28,534 bases of DNA. Source: a virus. Positions 1 through 7,944 of this stretch are shown here, piece after piece. Under the pieces are notes generated by a model. The model was not told where the DNA came from. It searched no databases and was given only the letters and a program-made list of their open reading frames with translations. The stretch covers positions 1-28,534 of the IMG/VR virus record IMGVR_UViG_3300009320_000097. One strand, written 5' to 3'. Made by a program: the position numbers and the translations under genes. Position 1 is the stretch's first letter. Each line of letters starts with the position of its first letter.

Positions 1-2
1 CC

Positions 3-1394
3 CGGGCTCGGGAGTTGAAAATCCCGGTGTTCAGTGGGATACCCACAAAGGCGTGCGGGCATCACGCTTCTTTACAGCAGTGGGCGGAGGCGGGCATCAA
101 GTGCCCCCAGTCCCAGCGGCTGGGCCCCAAGGAGGAAGTGCGGTTGCCCTACCCGGTTGTTTTGCGGAGGGACCGCAAAATGAGCCAGGGGAATTCCATG
201 TACCTGGCCCGGTCCCGGGAAGAGGAACGGGAGATTCGCCAAGCGCACCCTGAGTTGGACCTGGCAGTGGAGTATATCGATGTGCGCCGGGGAGACGGGT
301 TCTACAGCAAATACCGCTGCTACATTGCCGGCGGCACTGTAATTCCCAGGCAGGCAATGTTCTCCGACCAGTGGATAGTGACTCTGGGGCACACCGTGGG
401 AGTGCGTTGCCCTGTTTCAGTGGCGGAGAATCAGCGCTTGTTCACTGAGGCGGACCCCGCCCGGGACGAGATACTACTCCGAGCTGCCCGGGCGGTGGGG
501 TTGGATGCGGGGGCGGTAGACTACTCGTACACCCCCGAGGGCGACCTGGTGGTATGGGAGATCAACGCCTGCTACGGCATGGCGGGGAAGGGGAGCCGCA
601 CCATCGATATCGCCTTTCGAAAGTCCACTGGTATTGCCAATCCGGAGATGGTCGTGCATAAGGAGCAGCAGTTGGCCTTGGTTTCCGGGCGGGAGATGCA
701 CATGCGGGCAGTGGGGGGAGACCGGCCCGTGGCGGTCCTGTGGACCGGGGGGTGGGACTCCACGTTCCGCATCTGCCAATTGCTGGACGGGGGGGCAGAG
801 GTGCTCCCAGTGTACTTGGCCAGCGCCCTTGACATGCGCAAGAACCAAATGTCCGAAATTGTCACCATGCAGGCCCTCCGGCCCTTGTTGCGGAAGAGGT
901 TCCCTCGAAGTAAGGTGCTCCCCACCATGCACGTTGGCCGGCCGGGGGACCACTCGATATCTCACGGCATCCCCGGCGACCACCTGGTAACTGCCGCAGC
1001 CAAACAGATCGGGTACGGCGGCACGGGTAAGGAGAGGATGGGCAGGCAGTACGAGGCGTTTTGCCGGTTCGCTAAGCACTTTGGGGAGATGGAGCTGTGC
1101 ATCGAGGTGGGGGGGCGGGCGGAGAAGCTCCTCCGCAGCGACGTGGTGGATACTCCCCAGGGAATTCGGCTGAAACCTTACTCGGAGCTGACAGACAAGG
1201 CCCTCGAGATTTTCCGCCCCTTTGTGTTCCCCCTTATCAGGAGTACCAAGGCTCACATGCTGGCCGTCAGCGAAGAACGGGAGTACCTCCCAATCCTCAA
1301 GCGGACCTGGTCATGTTGGTTTCCTCAGAAGAACGGCTCCCCTTGCGGCCGGTGTGAGATGTGCATTCGCCGAGCGGTGCCGGCACAAGGTTAA
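3..1394 (+). CDS. ATP-grasp / QueC-like PP-loop fusion protein, 5'-partial
   Basis: The frame is open to the left edge (codons before the TTG at 15 read on without a stop), so the gene probably starts outside the window; residues are numbered from that TTG. Residues about 45-190 look like the C-terminal half of an ATP-grasp fold, ending in a Mg-binding E-I-N motif (182-184). Residues about 237-459 look like a QueC-type PP-loop ATP pyrophosphatase: T-G-G-W-D-S-T at 244-250 is the PP-loop, and C434, C444, C447 and C450 match the four-cysteine zinc site of 7-cyano-7-deazaguanine synthase. Known QueC converts carboxydeazaguanine to preQ0. ATP-grasp enzymes ligate a carboxylate to an amine or thiol. 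The fusion suggests a ligation or modification using a deazaguanine-like product, but the substrate is unknown. It is separated from the terminase by a promoter, so it belongs to the end of another transcription unit. The domain calls are fairly secure; the role is not. Confidence 0.75.
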   Translation, partial: RARELKIPVFSGIPTKACGHHASLQQWAEAGIKCPQSQRLGPKEEVRLPYPVVLRRDRKMSQGNSMYLARSREEEREIRQAHPELDLAVEYIDVRRGDGFYSKYRCYIAGGTVIPRQAMFSDQWIVTLGHTVGVRCPVSVAENQRLFTEADPARDEILLRAARAVGLDAGAVDYSYTPEGDLVVWEINACYGMAGKGSRTIDIAFRKSTGIANPEMVVHKEQQLALVSGREMHMRAVGGDRPVAVLWTGGWDSTFRICQLLDGGAEVLPVYLASALDMRKNQMSEIVTMQALRPLLRKRFPRSKVLPTMHVGRPGDHSISHGIPGDHLVTAAAKQIGYGGTGKERMGRQYEAFCRFAKHFGEMELCIEVGGRAEKLLRSDVVDTPQGIRLKPYSELTDKALEIFRPFVFPLIRSTKAHMLAVSEEREYLPILKRTWSCWFPQKNGSPCGRCEMCIRRAVPAQG

Positions 1395-1500
1395 AAAACG
1401 AGTTTCTTTAGCCTTGTGCTGGTGGCTACGTCTCCCCTGGGCCCGCAGGACGGGGGGAGCGCTCCTTGTTCAGGGCTGTTGCGTACTCCTCGTAGTTAGG
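1395..1500. other. Structured spacer upstream of terminase
   Basis: About 105 bases with no convincing gene. It holds short inverted repeats: TAGCC/GGCTA (1409-1413 with 1424-1428) and CTCCCC/GGGGAG (1432-1437 with 1454-1459). No T-run follows either, so it is not a clear terminator. It may be the leader or trailer of an adjacent transcript; no function can be assigned. Confidence 0.3.
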
Positions 1501-1501
1501 G

Positions 1502-1531
1502 TTGCCTTTCAAGGCGACTAAGTGCTATAAT
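1502..1531 (+). promoter_or_regulatory. Sigma70-type promoter with extended -10, upstream of terL
   Basis: A perfect TATAAT lies at 1526-1531, preceded by TGC to give an extended -10 (TGnTATAAT). A TTGCCT at 1502-1507 with an 18-base spacer serves as a weak -35 (4 of 6). The predicted start of transcription near 1538 is only about 18 bases before the TTG at 1556, which argues against translation starting at 1502. A short GCCTT/AAGGC repeat (1504-1515) overlaps the -35. Confidence 0.7.
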
Positions 1532-1555
1532 ACCACGACGAAAAGGGGGGACCTC

Positions 1556-3256
1556 TTGCTTTTCCCGTTCAGGCAGTTACCGCCCAAGGAGTCGGAAGAG
1601 GAAATTTTGGAGTTGCCCCCTATTCCGCTGTCTGAATTAGCGCCCACTTTGTTGAACATCCAAACTCCAAGTGGGGTGGTGCCTCTCAGTTATGAAGACC
1701 GCCCTTTCCTCCGGCAGATTGTGGACAGCTTTCCGGCAATGAGGAAGATGTTTTTTCTGTGGGGCCGGCAACTGGAAAAATCGACCTCGTTGGCGGTAAT
1801 TCCCCTCCTGCTTTCTACTTTGCAGACTATGACCGTCCAGTACACTTCGGGGACGCTCACCCAAGCGATGGAGTTCTCCCACTGGAAGCTGGACGGGTTC
1901 ATCAAACACTCCGAGTTCCTCAGGAGCATCTACGACACGCGGGGTGTCCAGCTGATGTACAACCGGCGGGAGAAGGAGAGCTACACTGGCTCCCGCATCC
2001 TGACAGGCACCGCCTTTGGTGACGCCGCCCGAATTCGTGGTGTGCCTGCTGACATGTTGGAGATGGACGAGCTTGAGCTGGTGCAGTTGGAGGTGGTGCC
2101 GGTGTTGCAGCATTCGCTCCACCACTCCCCCTACAAGTATGAGCTCCATGCGGCCACACCCTTGTCCACTGACAACACTGCCTGGGTGTACTGGGACAAG
2201 TACTCCGTCCAGCATGAGTGGGGCATCCCTTGCTCTTGCCGGTCGATGTCCAGCGGGGTGGGCCAGATCAATATGAACTCCTTCCATTGGAACATTCTTA
2301 CCCCCCGTAACCTCTCCCGGTCCGGCCCCATTTGCGACAAGTGTGGGAGGCTCATTGACACCTTGGAGGGGAAGTGGCTGCGGACTACGGGCACCCAGTC
2401 CCCCCGCACCTGGCACGCCTTCCGGCTGCCTCAGTTGGCCGCCCCCTACACTGACTACGACGACATCGTGACCAGCATGGAGCAGCGGCCAATCGAGACC
2501 ATGCAGGAGTCCTTCGCCCTGTCCGTGACGCAGGCCCGGCAGGTCTTCACCGACGCCCTGATTGAGAAGATCAGCGATGCGGAGCTGCCCAATACTGAGG
2601 ATAACGTGTTGGCTCGGGCCGGCGTGTACCCCATGTTCGTGGGCGTCGACTGGGGCGCTGGCGGCCAATCCGCCACAGTCATCGTGTTCGGGGCGTACAT
2701 CAAAGACATCTTTACGTTCGTAGGGGGCTTCCGTTACTTCGAGTTAGGGCTCCCGGACCTGGAGGAGTACCGGGTGGGGACTGAAGTGGACGCCTACCTT
2801 CCCTTCCTGCCGTTGCTGCGGCAAGTGCGCATCGCCAAGCTGGGAGCGGACGCTGGAATGGGGTACGTGCGTAACCGGATGCTTGTCAGCATATTCGGGG
2901 CGGAGCGGTTCGTGCAGGTCCAGTATGTCAACCAGAACGCCCCTATCAAGTTTGCCCCCCACGACCTCATTGTGAAGGTCAGCCGAGACGAGATGCTCAC
3001 CAATGTGGTGACGGCGATGAAGATGACCCCCTCCCGTTTCAAGCTCCCCCGGATGGCGGATTTGCGGGCGCACCATTGGTACCAGGACTTGAAGGCGGTG
3101 AAGGCGGAAGTGGACAGAAAGGGAAAGGTGCGGTACATTCACAGTGAGAATGAGACGGATGACTACTTCCATGCTATGTTCAACTGTCTCCTGGCGTCGC
3201 ATTTGGTGTATCCGCGCAGCGACATGTTCCCGGCGGCATCTTTCCAGTTGACATAA
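1556..3256 (+). CDS. terL: Terminase large subunit
   Basis: This is the ATP-driven DNA packaging motor and genome-cutting nuclease at the portal vertex. Numbered from the TTG at 1556 (566 residues), the Walker A-like segment is G-R-Q-L-E-K-S-T at about 70-77, with Glu where Gly is usual. Walker B is M-L-E-M-D-E, ending at about 171-172. The nuclease acidic residues appear in G-V-D-W-G (about 365), L-G-A-D-A-G (about 432) and T-D-D-Y (about 535-536). Cysteines at about 226, 228, 260 and 263 form a probable zinc knuckle between ATPase and nuclease domains. TTG at 1556 is chosen because a G-rich Shine-Dalgarno (1545-1550) sits 5 bases upstream and because the promoter overlaps the longer frame from 1502. 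Length is normal for the family. No small subunit is recognised nearby. Confidence 0.93.
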   Translation: MLFPFRQLPPKESEEEILELPPIPLSELAPTLLNIQTPSGVVPLSYEDRPFLRQIVDSFPAMRKMFFLWGRQLEKSTSLAVIPLLLSTLQTMTVQYTSGTLTQAMEFSHWKLDGFIKHSEFLRSIYDTRGVQLMYNRREKESYTGSRILTGTAFGDAARIRGVPADMLEMDELELVQLEVVPVLQHSLHHSPYKYELHAATPLSTDNTAWVYWDKYSVQHEWGIPCSCRSMSSGVGQINMNSFHWNILTPRNLSRSGPICDKCGRLIDTLEGKWLRTTGTQSPRTWHAFRLPQLAAPYTDYDDIVTSMEQRPIETMQESFALSVTQARQVFTDALIEKISDAELPNTEDNVLARAGVYPMFVGVDWGAGGQSATVIVFGAYIKDIFTFVGGFRYFELGLPDLEEYRVGTEVDAYLPFLPLLRQVRIAKLGADAGMGYVRNRMLVSIFGAERFVQVQYVNQNAPIKFAPHDLIVKVSRDEMLTNVVTAMKMTPSRFKLPRMADLRAHHWYQDLKAVKAEVDRKGKVRYIHSENETDDYFHAMFNCLLASHLVYPRSDMFPAASFQLT

Positions 3257-3273
3257 GGGAGGTGGATGAGGTA

Positions 3274-3363
3274 ATGAAAGGAGTATCAGGCCAAACGGCC
3301 CTATCTCGCACGGCTTCTCCCCGCAAGCGTGGGGAGAGCTGCGTTTGGAGGTCAGCTCGGTGA
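3274..3363 (+). CDS. Possible 29-residue leader peptide or small protein
   Basis: An ATG at 3274 follows GGGAGG (3257-3262) by 11 bases and opens a 29-codon frame rich in Ser and Arg. Its TGA overlaps the GTG of the next gene in a GTGA arrangement, the layout expected for translational coupling. A 7-bp hairpin (3316-3322 with 3331-3337) lies inside it. There is no homology to lean on. It could be a coupling leader for the downstream gene or a chance frame. Confidence 0.35.
   Translation: MKGVSGQTALSRTASPRKRGESCVWRSAR
3316..3337 (+). other. Hairpin ahead of the 3360 gene
   Basis: TCTCCCC pairs perfectly with GGGGAGA around an 8-base loop. No T-run follows, so it is not an intrinsic terminator. 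It lies about 10 bases before the GGAGG of the next gene and could affect that gene's translation or protect the end of the terL message. Confidence 0.45.
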
Positions 3364-4118
3364 AGGACAGGCAAAGCAAGTCCATGGCTGCCCTCATCGG
3401 TGCGGGGGGCCTCAAAGCTGTCATGGCCGACCTCCCCAAGGGAACTATTGAGCACGCTGTAGAGGGAGGGGTCCTCCGCCGCATGCAGCGGAAACGGGTG
3501 CGGGAAGCCTTCCGAATGAAGCGGCTCCTTGCCTCCTTCCGCAGGCGAGGACTTCCCCGGGCGGCTGGCGGAGTAGCGGTAGGGGCAGCGACTTTTCCGA
3601 TATTCGTTAGCGGCGTGAAAGACTTGAAGTCCGGCGACCCCGGCCGAAGAGCTCGGGGGATGACCAAGATCCTGGCCAGCGGCATTGTCTACTCGGGAGG
3701 CAAAGGGGGCGTGGAGTACGCCCTTGAGCGGGCCCAGTCGGGGAAGAAATTGACCGCTGCGGGGATGCGTAAGGTGTTTGGCCGGGCGTTTGCTGCCAGG
3801 GCGGTACCGGGATTGGCGGCGGCAGCTGTGACAGCGGGGAGCATTGGCTACGGCCTGAAACGCAAGAAAAAAAAGGGAGGCTCGATTATTCCCCTGGTAG
3901 CGGGGGTAGGGGGGTTGACTGCGGCGGCTAAGCAAGTACCGGAAACGGTGTTCTTCAAGGCCAAAGGATCACCTCTGAAGTTGCGCACGTACAGAAAAGT
4001 CCTGCGCCGTCCCAAGTTGTGGCTGCCGAGAGTGGTCGGCCGGGGGGTTGCCGGGGCTTTTGGAGCTGGGATTTTGGGAGCCGTGACGGAGCGGGTGTTG
4101 CGGGATTCTAAGAAGTAG
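3360..4118 (+). CDS. Basic, hydrophobic head-region protein, unknown
   Basis: I do not recognise this 252-residue protein. It is strongly basic, with several Ala/Gly/Val-rich hydrophobic stretches (roughly residues 60-80, 140-160, 173-190 and 225-240) interleaved with Arg/Lys clusters, including a run of five Lys/Arg near 163-168. GTG at 3360 is chosen because GGAGG at 3347-3351 is 8 bases upstream; the alternative TTG at 3345 has no such site. It lies between the terminase and the motif-bearing internal head proteins but lacks their E-K-x-A motif. A DNA-binding or membrane-interacting virion protein would fit the composition. This is inference only. Confidence 0.65.
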   Translation: MKDRQSKSMAALIGAGGLKAVMADLPKGTIEHAVEGGVLRRMQRKRVREAFRMKRLLASFRRRGLPRAAGGVAVGAATFPIFVSGVKDLKSGDPGRRARGMTKILASGIVYSGGKGGVEYALERAQSGKKLTAAGMRKVFGRAFAARAVPGLAAAAVTAGSIGYGLKRKKKKGGSIIPLVAGVGGLTAAAKQVPETVFFKAKGSPLKLRTYRKVLRRPKLWLPRVVGRGVAGAFGAGILGAVTERVLRDSKK

Positions 4119-4142
4119 AGTCCTGCGGAATTCACCTTTTCC

Positions 4143-4170
4143 TTGTCATGAGCTGTTTCTTTGTTACCAT
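4143..4170 (+). promoter_or_regulatory. Candidate promoter before the 4194 gene
   Basis: TTGTCA (4143-4148, 5 of 6 to consensus), a 16-base spacer and TACCAT (4165-4170, 4 of 6) precede GGAGG at 4183-4187. The stretch is AT-rich against a GC-rich background. A short TTAC/GTAA inverted repeat (4164-4167 with 4172-4175) overlaps the -10. Plausible but not strong. Confidence 0.4.
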
Positions 4171-4193
4171 AGTAATGTGTATGGAGGTCGGCG

Positions 4194-4934
4194 ATGGAAG
4201 TGTATCCTGAACTTCTCACCGAAATGGCAATCACCATAGTCAAGGCGTTTTTCCACAATGAAGGGAAGAAGGACCTGTCAACGTTGGTTGCGGAAAATGT
4301 TGCCCGGTTCGCGCGAATACACAAGGGGAAAGCTTTGACGGATACTCACGTCCGCACCCTTTGTCAAATGGTCAATCGGGCAGTCCACAAGAACGCGTTC
4401 AAGAAGCATCGCTTGGTCCGCTTCAAATTGGCCTCCTTGGCCAAGGTACGGCTGGGGGGGAGGGCGAGGAAGGAAGCGAAGGGCCCACCCCTCACCCTCC
4501 CGGAGTTGCGCCGAGTAGGGCCGGTGTCGCACACCTCCAAGGCGAAAAAGGCCAAGAGGAAGCCGAAAATCCCTCTGCGGGACAAGCTCCCAGGGCACCG
4601 CCATTTGAAGAAGACGGCAGCCGCCGAGGTTCTCAGTGAGAGCTTGGGGGATCTGACCGGAACGGTCAACGCAGCGCTGCGGAAGTTGCCTCCTGAGGAA
4701 CTCATGGGGCTGGCGGTAGTCTTGGACCGGGGGCACGGGTCCACCGTCCTTACCCGAGTTATGCAGGGGGCCTTGGAGAAGACAGCCGACATAGACTTCG
4801 ACAAGGTGGCCCAGTATACTGGAATGACCCCGTCAGCAGAGCACCCGGTGGTGGCGTCGATGACATCATTTTTGACGGCTGTGGCTGCGTATACCGACGC
4901 CTCCGCCAAGTTGGAGGGGGCATGGGTCAAGTAG
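4194..4934 (+). CDS. Basic head-region protein with E-K-x-A motifs
   Basis: This 246-residue protein has no function I recognise. The first 50 residues are ordinary and helical-looking, residues 65-140 are very rich in Lys and Arg, and the C-terminal 100 residues are helical and neutral. It carries three copies of the recurring motif: L-K-K-T-A (138-142), L-E-K-T-A (194-198) and F-D-K-V-A (202-206). The start is an ATG with GGAGG 6 bases upstream. It overlaps the next gene by 13 bases. If the motif is a prohead protease site, cleavage would release the basic N-terminal two-thirds, which could bind packaged DNA. Existence of the gene is secure; its role is inferred. Confidence 0.7.
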   Translation: MEVYPELLTEMAITIVKAFFHNEGKKDLSTLVAENVARFARIHKGKALTDTHVRTLCQMVNRAVHKNAFKKHRLVRFKLASLAKVRLGGRARKEAKGPPLTLPELRRVGPVSHTSKAKKAKRKPKIPLRDKLPGHRHLKKTAAAEVLSESLGDLTGTVNAALRKLPPEELMGLAVVLDRGHGSTVLTRVMQGALEKTADIDFDKVAQYTGMTPSAEHPVVASMTSFLTAVAAYTDASAKLEGAWVK

Positions 4935-5263
4935 GGCCATTGCTTGCGGCTGCGGTTGCGGAATACCAACGCCGGAAGGAGCTGGAGAAGGTCGCTGTGG
5001 TGCGCCTTTTCAAACCACAGACTCGGTATGACCGGGTAGCGGGGTATCTGCGCAAGGTAACTTCCTCCCCGGTCAACCCGTACACAATCGCTACTCGCCC
5101 GGCGCAGTCGGCCGTACGAAAGGCGTTACGGGGTGGGATAGGGGCAACCGCGGGGAGAGCGATGCGGTTGGGTATTGCGGGGCTCTTTGCCCATGAATTT
5201 ATCACTGGGATGCGGGCGAACATGGCCGCCAGCCGGAAAGCCATGCAAATTTGGGGGACGTGA
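4922..5263 (+). CDS. Small basic head-region protein with N-terminal L-E-K-V-A
   Basis: This 113-residue protein begins with about 20 residues of helix ending in L-E-K-V-A (21-25), followed by a basic body (roughly 12 Arg). A weak hydrophobic helix lies near residues 75-95. The ATG at 4922 sits inside the end of the previous gene and has G-rich GGAGGGGG just upstream. The stop overlaps the next start (TGATG). The layout of a short N-terminal piece, the motif and then a basic mature part is what a prohead-targeted, cleaved internal protein would show. No homolog is recognised. Confidence 0.7.
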   Translation: MGQVGPLLAAAVAEYQRRKELEKVAVVRLFKPQTRYDRVAGYLRKVTSSPVNPYTIATRPAQSAVRKALRGGIGATAGRAMRLGIAGLFAHEFITGMRANMAASRKAMQIWGT

Positions 5264-5748
5264 TGGCCATTGACAAAGCAGTACTTGCACAGTTCATAGC
5301 AGACCGCAGCGAAGACGGCCTTGAGAAGGACGCCTTCATGAAGGGCTTTCGTAGTGCCTGGGCAGCTCGCCGAGCAGCAGGGGCGGCCGCCCGTAAAAAA
5401 GTAGTAGCAGCGAAGGTTCGGGGGAAGGCAACTATGGCCAGAACAAAAAGGGCAATGCGGAGGAAGGAAGTGGCCGCCAAGGGCACAGCTCGAGTAGAGG
5501 CAGTCACCGGCAAGTACGCCCGCAAAGCAGAAATCAGAGAAGCTCGACACGCTGCCCGGATGAAGCGCATTCAGAGTGGCCAGGGTCGCTTTGCTGGGCT
5601 TTTCCAGCGGGCCGCCAAGGAGCAACCAGCCGCACCAGCGCGTAAGTGGCTGTGGCCGGCAGTAGGCGCAGGCGGCGCATTGGTCGCAGGGGGCGCCTAC
5701 ATGGCCAGCAGGGGCCAGCGCCCGTCGTACGTGCCCGCCAACTATTAG
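5263..5748 (+). CDS. Ala/Lys/Arg-rich internal head protein candidate
   Basis: This protein has 161 residues. Residues 1-24 end in D-G-L-E-K-D-A, the recurring motif, followed by F-M-K-G-F. Residues 30-110 are a long Ala/Lys/Arg-rich, histone-like helix region. Residues about 130-147 form a short hydrophobic Gly/Ala/Val segment that could cross or insert into a membrane. The ATG at 5263 overlaps the previous stop as TGATG and has GGGGGA 4 bases upstream; a TTG at 5251 is a poorer choice. Composition suggests DNA binding inside the capsid or an ejected protein. The exact role is unknown. Confidence 0.7.
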   Translation: MAIDKAVLAQFIADRSEDGLEKDAFMKGFRSAWAARRAAGAAARKKVVAAKVRGKATMARTKRAMRRKEVAAKGTARVEAVTGKYARKAEIREARHAARMKRIQSGQGRFAGLFQRAAKEQPAAPARKWLWPAVGAGGALVAGGAYMASRGQRPSYVPANY

Positions 5749-5759
5749 GAGGAGCCAAC

Positions 5760-6221
5760 ATGCCAGGAGGAAGGATAGGCAAGCTACTCGCCAAGGCCAG
5801 CAAGGCGTGGCGGCGCACCCCGAAAAAGAGGAAGACCCTCGCTCGAATCGCTAGTGCGGCCGGCCCCACTGGGGTCCTTCTGGGTACGTCCTTGGCTGCG
5901 GCGGCTGCGATAGCCGGTGGGGTGGCTGCGCATGAGCGCCTTACTCGGGACGGGGATTTCCAGAGAGCACTTGGTGAGTCCCCCAGCTTGCGGAGGAAGC
6001 AAGTACGGGCATACAAGCACTTCATGTCCTTGCGTCGGATGAACCCAACCCTTTCCCGGGACCCGCTGGCGGCAGCTGGGTACATGAACAAGGGGATGGC
6101 CTTTGAGCAGGAGGGAATTGATCCCTCCGTAGTCCTGGCGTTGGCGCAGCCAGCGGACAAAGGAGTGTTTGACCCCATGAAGGCGGCGACTCTCCATCAG
6201 AAGATGATGGGGGAGGTCTGA
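5760..6221 (+). CDS. Basic head-region protein with hydrophobic segment
   Basis: This 153-residue protein starts at an ATG with AGGAGGAG (5747-5754) upstream; the open frame extends back to 5646 but has no ribosome site there. The first 35 residues are very basic. A hydrophobic Ala/Gly/Leu segment follows at about 35-58, and the rest is a neutral helical region. There is no clear E-K-x-A motif (only a weak L-A-K-A). A virion protein that contacts DNA and membrane is possible. Unrecognised. Confidence 0.65.
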   Translation: MPGGRIGKLLAKASKAWRRTPKKRKTLARIASAAGPTGVLLGTSLAAAAAIAGGVAAHERLTRDGDFQRALGESPSLRRKQVRAYKHFMSLRRMNPTLSRDPLAAAGYMNKGMAFEQEGIDPSVVLALAQPADKGVFDPMKAATLHQKMMGEV

Positions 6222-6224
6222 CAA

Positions 6225-7943
6225 ATGCTCCACAAAGCACTCGACGTCCCCGCCTTTGACGATCACCACCACCAGCGAGTGTTCACCCTGACCGGTTTGG
6301 AAAAGACGGCGGCAGCCCTCCCAGCTGGAGCTAAGTCTCATTTCTCGGCGGCGTTACAGAGCCAGATCAAGTTGATCAAACCGCACCCTGCCTACTCGTA
6401 CATGGTGATCATTCCCATTGGAGCATTCGAGTACTGGGGCCCCAACTCCCGGGGCGACGCTGTCCTGGAGGAGCATCTGGCTCCGACCAACTGGCAGACC
6501 TGTAAAGTATATGCTAAGCGCCCCTATGGGTACCGTACGTTCCTCAATGGGAAGTTTTTTGCCCACCACAAGAACAAGCCGCAAAAGGGGCATCCGGTCT
6601 ACGGCGACGTCATTTTCACCAACTACAACTGGGGGATGCACTGGATTGAGCTGCTGGTCAAAGTCTTCCGAGAGCCGCTGGCCAAGGACCACCCGGACAT
6701 CTTGAATTGGATTGACAGCGGTCATCCCTTCGACGTGTCCATGGGGATGTACGCTGTTGCTGACGTCTGCCCGATTTGTGGGAATACTCGGCGCCACCAC
6801 GAGGACCCGGCGTGTTTGCACATCAATAGGCGGTTCATTGGCACCATCATGCCCAACGGCCGAGTGGCCTGCATGGTCAATCTCTACCCCAAGTTCCATG
6901 ACATCTCGGCAGTGGACGAGGGGGCGGACACCTTAGCGCATGGGCTGCTGAAGGTGGCGGCCAAAGACGGCTCTATGTCTTCGGGAGTACCTGCTTCCCG
7001 CATCCCCAAAGCTCGGGTGACGGCGGCGTTGCGGGAACTGGTGCGCAAGGGCGCCATTGCCAAAGCTGGGAAAGTTCCGGCCCTTCGCAGTTCGTCTCCG
7101 GCGCAGTTGGAGAAGCGCTTCCTCATCAGGAAGATGGCGGAGATGTTCAGCAAGGAAGCCAGCATCGACCCCGGCGCTTTGCTGGCAGCGGGGGACAAGC
7201 ATGGCCCAGGGCTGATCCTCTCCCTCATACGCAACAAGGTTCTGCTTGACCCTCGGGAGTTTACAGCGGCTTTCCTTGGAGCGCAGGGGAAGAGGAAGCA
7301 AGGACTCCTGATAATCAAGAAGCAAGTCATGATTCCGTTTCCTGACGGGGTCACTCCTGTAGAAGTTGACGGTACCGACAAGCCGGGGGTTTCTGCGGAC
7401 AGGCACGTGCAGCGCAAACTGGCGCCGCACCGTTCTATCCTTCCCAAGATTCTACGTGCCCGCCTCCGACGTCTGTTGGACCGCTTGGCGCTGGCGGAGG
7501 AGACTCTCTCCAATACCCGAACGGAGCTGGAGGAGTGGGGGATTGAGAAGAACGCTGAATTGGAGGGGGCCTACCGGAACTACCTGGGCATGATCATGAC
7601 CGCGCCCGATGTAGCTGTTCCTTTGATGGGGGACTCCCCCTACGCCCTGGCCAGCGACCGGGAAGTGTTGGGGATCGAGAAGCAAGCTGGTTTGACGACT
7701 TTGCTGATTGCTCCCAGTCTCACCATCCCCCTGTGGCTTATGGCTCGAACAGCGAGCAAGAACCAGGAAGCGAACGCTGAGCAGTTGGCGCTCTTGGCGG
7801 CATTGGCGGGGGCACGAAGCAAAGGCCCCCGAGTGACAGTCATCAATCCCCCACCTATGCCTGACCTGCGGCCGACGGCCCTGCCTTACGCCTTGCTCCA
7901 CAGCCTGGCCAACGACCCGGAATTGCGGGAAGAGGGGGAGTAA
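6225..7943 (+). CDS. Putative prohead protease with C-terminal scaffold-like extension
   Basis: In this 572-residue protein, residues about 55-245 show features I associate with phage prohead proteases of the HK97/assemblin fold. These are a His-rich H-H-K-N-K segment (114-118) before H-P-V-Y-G-D-V, an F-D-V-S-M-G segment (169-174) with a candidate nucleophile S172, and F-H-D-I-S-A-V (224-230), like the usual E/D-I-S-x-V strand. A zinc-type patch C182, C185, C197, H199 is inserted. Residues 250-572 are helical and Lys/Leu-rich. The E-K-x-A-type motif appears at 25-29, 241-245, 308-312, 440-444 and 484-488, bracketing the protease domain, as expected for self-cleavage. Its place between terminase and capsid genes fits. 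A portal identity was considered and seems less likely. The match is from memory of motif order, so the catalytic assignment is tentative. Confidence 0.55.
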   Translation: MLHKALDVPAFDDHHHQRVFTLTGLEKTAAALPAGAKSHFSAALQSQIKLIKPHPAYSYMVIIPIGAFEYWGPNSRGDAVLEEHLAPTNWQTCKVYAKRPYGYRTFLNGKFFAHHKNKPQKGHPVYGDVIFTNYNWGMHWIELLVKVFREPLAKDHPDILNWIDSGHPFDVSMGMYAVADVCPICGNTRRHHEDPACLHINRRFIGTIMPNGRVACMVNLYPKFHDISAVDEGADTLAHGLLKVAAKDGSMSSGVPASRIPKARVTAALRELVRKGAIAKAGKVPALRSSSPAQLEKRFLIRKMAEMFSKEASIDPGALLAAGDKHGPGLILSLIRNKVLLDPREFTAAFLGAQGKRKQGLLIIKKQVMIPFPDGVTPVEVDGTDKPGVSADRHVQRKLAPHRSILPKILRARLRRLLDRLALAEETLSNTRTELEEWGIEKNAELEGAYRNYLGMIMTAPDVAVPLMGDSPYALASDREVLGIEKQAGLTTLLIAPSLTIPLWLMARTASKNQEANAEQLALLAALAGARSKGPRVTVINPPPMPDLRPTALPYALLHSLANDPELREEGE

Positions 7944-7944
7944 C

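Noticed and set aside
1395-1500. tRNA or known small RNA gene
   Set aside because: No cloverleaf can be drawn and no known RNA motif was recognised; only short inverted repeats.
474-2668. Long minus-strand frames opposite the QueC-like and terminase genes
   Set aside because: Both overlap genes with conserved motifs and show no own start signals.
6225-7943. Portal protein
   Set aside because: Position and length would fit a portal, but the H-H-K-N-K, D-V-S-M-G and H-D-I-S segments fit a prohead protease better. The portal may lie outside the window.
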